A stretch of DNA of 16,517 nt, taken from NCBI GenBank assembly GCA_905214895.1, contig CAJMNP010000010.1, positions 1 through 16,517 on the forward strand, in the 5' to 3' direction. This document shows positions 14,097 through 16,517 of the stretch, in pieces. Under the pieces are notes generated by a model. The model worked only from the letters and a program-made list of their open reading frames with translations. It had not been told where the DNA came from and did not search any database. Source of the DNA: an uncultured bacterium. GTDB taxonomy: Bacteria; Actinomycetota; Coriobacteriia; Coriobacteriales; Coriobacteriaceae. Made by a program: the position numbers and the translations under genes. Position 1 is the first letter of the stretch; each line of letters begins with the position of its first letter.

Positions 14097-15128
14097 ATGG
14101 CCATGGAATTCAAACGCAGGTTGCCGATCCCCATGGAGATCCGCGAGGAAATGCCGCTCTCCGCCGAGCTTACCGCCAAGAAGCAGGCATTCGATGCCGA
14201 AGTCGCCAAGGTCTTTACCGGCGAGGACGCACGTAAGGTGCTCATCATCGGCCCGTGCTCTGCCGACCGCGAGGATTCGGTCCTCGAGTACATGAACCGC
14301 CTGGCCAAGACCGCCGAGGAGGTCAAGGATAAGCTCATCATCATTCCGCGTGTCTACACCAACAAGCCGCGCACCAAGGGCACTGGCTACAAGGGCCTAC
14401 TGCACAATCCCGACCCCGAGGCACCCGATGACCTGCTCGAGGGCGTCAAGGCCATTCGCCACATGCACCTGCGCGTCATCGAGGAGACCGGCTTTTTCAC
14501 TGCCGACGAGATGCTCTACCCGTCCAACTACCAGTACCTCGTCGACCTGCTGAGCTATGTCGCCGTGGGCGCGCGCTCGGTCGAGAACCAGGAACACCGT
14601 CTGGTGTCGAGTGGCATTTCGGTGCCTGTGGGCATGAAGAATCCCACTGCCGGCTCTACCACCGTTATGCTCAACTCCATTTACGCTGCGCAGGCGCACC
14701 AGAGCTTCATCTTCCGCAACTGGGAGGTCGAGTGCGACGGCAATCCGCTCGCGCACGCCGTCATGCGCGGCTACATTGGCCTCGACGGCCGCACCTACCC
14801 CAACTACCACTACGAGCACCTCGAGCGCCTGGCCGAGCGCTATACCGAGCACGCCGGCTATGCCAATCCGGCAGCGGTCATCGACTGCAACCACGACAAC
14901 TCGGGCAAGCGTCCGCTGGAGCAGTATCGCATTTGCAAGGAGGTGCTCGACAGCTGCCGCCGCAACGAAGCTATCTCCAGGCTGGTCAAGGGCTTTATGA
15001 TCGAGTCCTACCTTGAGGACGGCAACCAGCCGGTCGACGGCGGCGTCTTTGGCAAGTCGATCACCGATCCGTGCCTGGGCTGGGAAAAGACCGACTACCT
15101 CATTCACGAGATCGCGGAGCGGGTTTAG
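14097..15128 (+). CDS. Class I 3-deoxy-7-phosphoheptulonate (DAHP) synthase
   Basis: 343 aa, matching E. coli AroF/AroG/AroH (about 350). It condenses phosphoenolpyruvate and erythrose 4-phosphate, the first step of the shikimate pathway to aromatic amino acids. IGPC54SAD, PRVYTNKPRTKGTGYKG (84-100), AVGARSVENQEHR (156-168), GMKNPTAGS (179-187), DCNH266DNSGK, MIE303SYL and SITD324PCLGW are all present. C54, H266, E303 and D324 correspond to the metal ligands of E. coli AroG. The start is ATG 14097, with GAGGAGG ending 6 nt before it; a TTG at 14082 would place the ribosome site inside the gene. The N-terminus keeps the MEFKRRLPIPMEIREEMPLS arm that in the E. coli enzymes helps bind the feedback inhibitor, but which amino acid inhibits it cannot be read. 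Isozyme letter therefore not assigned. Confidence 0.95.
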   Translation: MAMEFKRRLPIPMEIREEMPLSAELTAKKQAFDAEVAKVFTGEDARKVLIIGPCSADREDSVLEYMNRLAKTAEEVKDKLIIIPRVYTNKPRTKGTGYKGLLHNPDPEAPDDLLEGVKAIRHMHLRVIEETGFFTADEMLYPSNYQYLVDLLSYVAVGARSVENQEHRLVSSGISVPVGMKNPTAGSTTVMLNSIYAAQAHQSFIFRNWEVECDGNPLAHAVMRGYIGLDGRTYPNYHYEHLERLAERYTEHAGYANPAAVIDCNHDNSGKRPLEQYRICKEVLDSCRRNEAISRLVKGFMIESYLEDGNQPVDGGVFGKSITDPCLGWEKTDYLIHEIAERV

Positions 15129-15155
15129 TTACGCGGGTTTACCAACCCGCGTAAC
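15128..15155 (+). terminator. Perfect 12-bp hairpin at the DAHP synthase stop codon
   Basis: GTTACGCGGGTT (15128-15139) pairs exactly with AACCCGCGTAAC (15144-15155), loop TACC. It begins on the last base of the TAG stop. No T-run follows, so it is more likely a 3'-end stabiliser or first pause than the final terminator. Confidence 0.6.
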
Positions 15156-15168
15156 GGCTCGACGCTGC

Positions 15169-15268
15169 AAACCCGCCAGAGCGGCAATCTGCCTTTCAAC
15201 TGCGGCGGCATGACCAAAAGGTCAATGCCGCCTTGTTTCAAGGCACCTTGCTCGCTCTGGCGGGTTTT
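15169..15268 (+). terminator. Large nested terminator downstream of DAHP synthase
   Basis: AAACCCGCCAGAGCG (15169-15183) pairs exactly with CGCTCTGGCGGGTTT (15253-15267) and ends in TTTT. Inside is a second hairpin, GGCGGCATGACC with GGTCAATGCCGCC (15204-15215, 15220-15232, one bulge, AAAA loop), followed by TTGTTT. Either hairpin could stop transcription; together they form a compound 3' end. Confidence 0.65.
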
Positions 15269-15305
15269 CGCTCATATGACCCAATCCGCTGTCAAGAGCC
15301 ACAAT

Positions 15306-15341
15306 GGCCCCGCCGACCGCTTGCAATCGGTCGGCGGGGCC
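15306..15341. terminator. 14-bp GC-rich hairpin between convergent genes
   Basis: GGCCCCGCCGACCG and CGGTCGGCGGGGCC pair perfectly (15306-15319, 15328-15341) around CTTGCAAT. It lies between the DAHP synthase and the opposing transposase and could limit read-through from both sides. No T-run is present on either strand. Confidence 0.55.
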
Positions 15342-16517
15342 TGCCGTTAACCCGTCCCGGTCCGCCCCCGGCATGTCATCGACGCCTTCGGCTCAGTCTC
15401 ATATCCGCGGATACCGTTCTGTCGGCCCGCACTCCATTCCTTCGGCGGGGTTCCCCAAGTCTGTCGAGGCGCATGCGGAGGGCTCCGCGCGCACAGCGAA
15501 ATAGGGGGTATCCCCGAAGGCCGCCCGGCTCGCCGGGACGGGGGCTATGTCTATTCCGCGCCCTCCCGGCACATCATGCCGAGGGCCCAGAGCCACCTCA
15601 CGAGCTCGGCCGCGGTGGCCGCGTTGGCCTTCGCCGCGGGCATGCCGCGGGCGAGCATCTCCTCGCGCCGCCGCAGGAGCCGCTCGGACCCCTTCCTCCC
15701 GTGCATCCTTATCTCGAGGGGCACGCCCGTGTCCCTTGGCATGAGCTTCGGCTGGTGCCGTGCCGCGGCGTAGCACCATGAGCCCTCAACGGCCAGCTTC
15801 CTCACGAGCGCGTTGCCCGCACCGCTGATGCCTCCGAGCCGCACGGAGTCGCCACTCGACCTCTGACTCGGCGCGAGGCCGAAATAGGCCGTGACCTGCC
15901 TTCCGGAACGGAACCTCGTGAAGTCGCCGACCTCGGCCGAGAAGGCTGCGGCCAGCGCGAAGGCGCAGCCCTTGATCGACTGGAGGGCGGCCACCTCCGC
16001 GGCGATCGGGCTGGCATCCACGGCTGCCCTGTACTCGGAGAGCAGGTCCGCCCGGGCCTCCGCCGCGGCCTCGACCTCGTTCCTCAGGGCGGCGAGCGTC
16101 CGAACCCCGCCATCGTCCTCCGGCCTGACCTTGTCGAGCCACCTCAGGAAGTCGTAGGTCCAGTACTTCCTCGGGTTGCCGGCGGGCGTGGTGCCGCCGT
16201 AGACGAACCCTCGCTTTGCGAGGAAGGCGAGCAGCCGCTGCTTGGCGGTCGCCAGGCGCGCGGTCGCCCCGTCGTAGGCGCCGGCGAGGTCCCTGATGCC
16301 TTCGGCCTCGGGGGAGGGGACCCATACGGGGGAGATGTCGTGGGCGAGTATCGCTTTGGCCATCCTGGCGGCGTCGTTCCTGTCGTTCTTGGAGGCCGAG
16401 TCGGCGGCCGACCTGGGGATCTTCGAGACCGCGGCGACGACGCACTCGACGCCGAGCCCGGCGAGCTCCCTTTGCGGGGCGAAGCCGAGGTAGCCGCTCT
16501 CGTAGGCGGCGAGCGAC
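15342..16517 (-). mobile_element. IS110-family insertion sequence, partial, boundary uncertain
   Basis: The transposase plus the 209 bp beyond its stop (15342-15550, no gene seen) are taken as one end of an IS110-type element; the other end is outside the window. IS110 elements usually lack long terminal inverted repeats and target duplications, so the junction cannot be fixed by eye. Base composition rises sharply over the transposase and Arg AGG codons become common, unlike neighbouring genes that prefer CGC, pointing to recent acquisition. The downstream 209 bp has short dyads such as GCGGAGGGCTCCGC (15475-15488). Confidence 0.6.
15551..16517 (-). CDS. IS110-family transposase, 5' end missing at window edge
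   Basis: 321 codons are visible, open to the edge. The frame upstream of the first in-frame ATG (16363) still matches the family (YESGYLGFAPQRELAGLGV, then VVAAVSKIPR and KNDRNDAARMAK), so the true start lies beyond 16517. The N-terminal part is the RuvC-like DEDD domain: the E of YESG and the Asp residues of KNDRNDA are visible, the first Asp is off-window. After a coiled middle region, the C-terminal Transposase_20 domain shows LQSIKGCAFALAAAFSAEVG, GRQVTAYFGLAPSQRSSGDS and GGISGAGNALVRKLAVEGSW, including the Ser-rich block expected to hold the catalytic Ser. IS110 enzymes are RNA-guided (bridge RNA) recombinases. The frame is intact as far as it can be seen. Confidence 0.92.
   Translation of the reverse strand, partial: SLAAYESGYLGFAPQRELAGLGVECVVAAVSKIPRSAADSASKNDRNDAARMAKAILAHDISPVWVPSPEAEGIRDLAGAYDGATARLATAKQRLLAFLAKRGFVYGGTTPAGNPRKYWTYDFLRWLDKVRPEDDGGVRTLAALRNEVEAAAEARADLLSEYRAAVDASPIAAEVAALQSIKGCAFALAAAFSAEVGDFTRFRSGRQVTAYFGLAPSQRSSGDSVRLGGISGAGNALVRKLAVEGSWCYAAARHQPKLMPRDTGVPLEIRMHGRKGSERLLRRREEMLARGMPAAKANAATAAELVRWLWALGMMCREGAE

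Noticed and set aside
13551..14236. Open frames inside and around the 36-bp inverted repeat (both strands)
   Set aside because: They arise from the repeat arms (shared MANMSTV), lack ribosome sites, overlap the terminator or the DAHP synthase start, and show no domain.

Overview
The window looks like chromosomal DNA of an anaerobic, high-GC Actinomycetota bacterium of the Collinsella / Coriobacteriia type. The reasons are pyruvate formate-lyase fermentation genes, strong AAGGAG-type ribosome sites, GC- and CGC-rich coding, and many short dyad repeats between genes. The genus is an inference from protein resemblance recalled from memory, not a database result.

Layout. Positions 1-8599 are all read from the minus strand: the first 18 codons of an MTA/SAH nucleosidase (mtnN), a membrane-anchored class A beta-lactamase-like serine hydrolase, then a pyruvate formate-lyase (PFL) block. 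In reading order the block is pflB (683 aa), a separate 83-aa glycyl-radical protein (grcA-like), a DegV-family lipid-binding protein and the radical-SAM activase pflA. Upstream of the block, also on the minus strand, are a short-chain dehydrogenase and a 2-keto-3-deoxygluconate permease (kdgT family). A LacI-type operator-like palindrome sits inside the promoter of this pair. From 8849 the plus strand carries a tightly coupled operon of a MarR regulator and two half-ABC exporters with complementary degenerate ATP sites, closed by a clear terminator. A repeat-rich gap of about 580 bp follows, then a class I DAHP synthase with a good promoter, then several hairpins. The window ends in a 5'-truncated IS110-family transposase on the minus strand.

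How the genes work together. The most notable point is that PFL is split into two genes. The pflB product has the active-site Cys-Cys pair but stops before the glycyl-radical domain. The downstream 83-aa gene supplies only that domain, including RVSGYAV. PflA, two genes further on, is the expected activase. The two proteins must therefore assemble to give any PFL activity. This differs from E. coli, where GrcA is a spare part for a full-length enzyme.

The intergenic regions hold several dyad elements: a 146-nt nested hairpin after the PFL genes, a perfect 36-bp inverted repeat enclosing an AT-rich 166-bp core, and two hairpins with different stems whose loops both contain CTGTCCC. No tRNA, rRNA or CRISPR array was seen.
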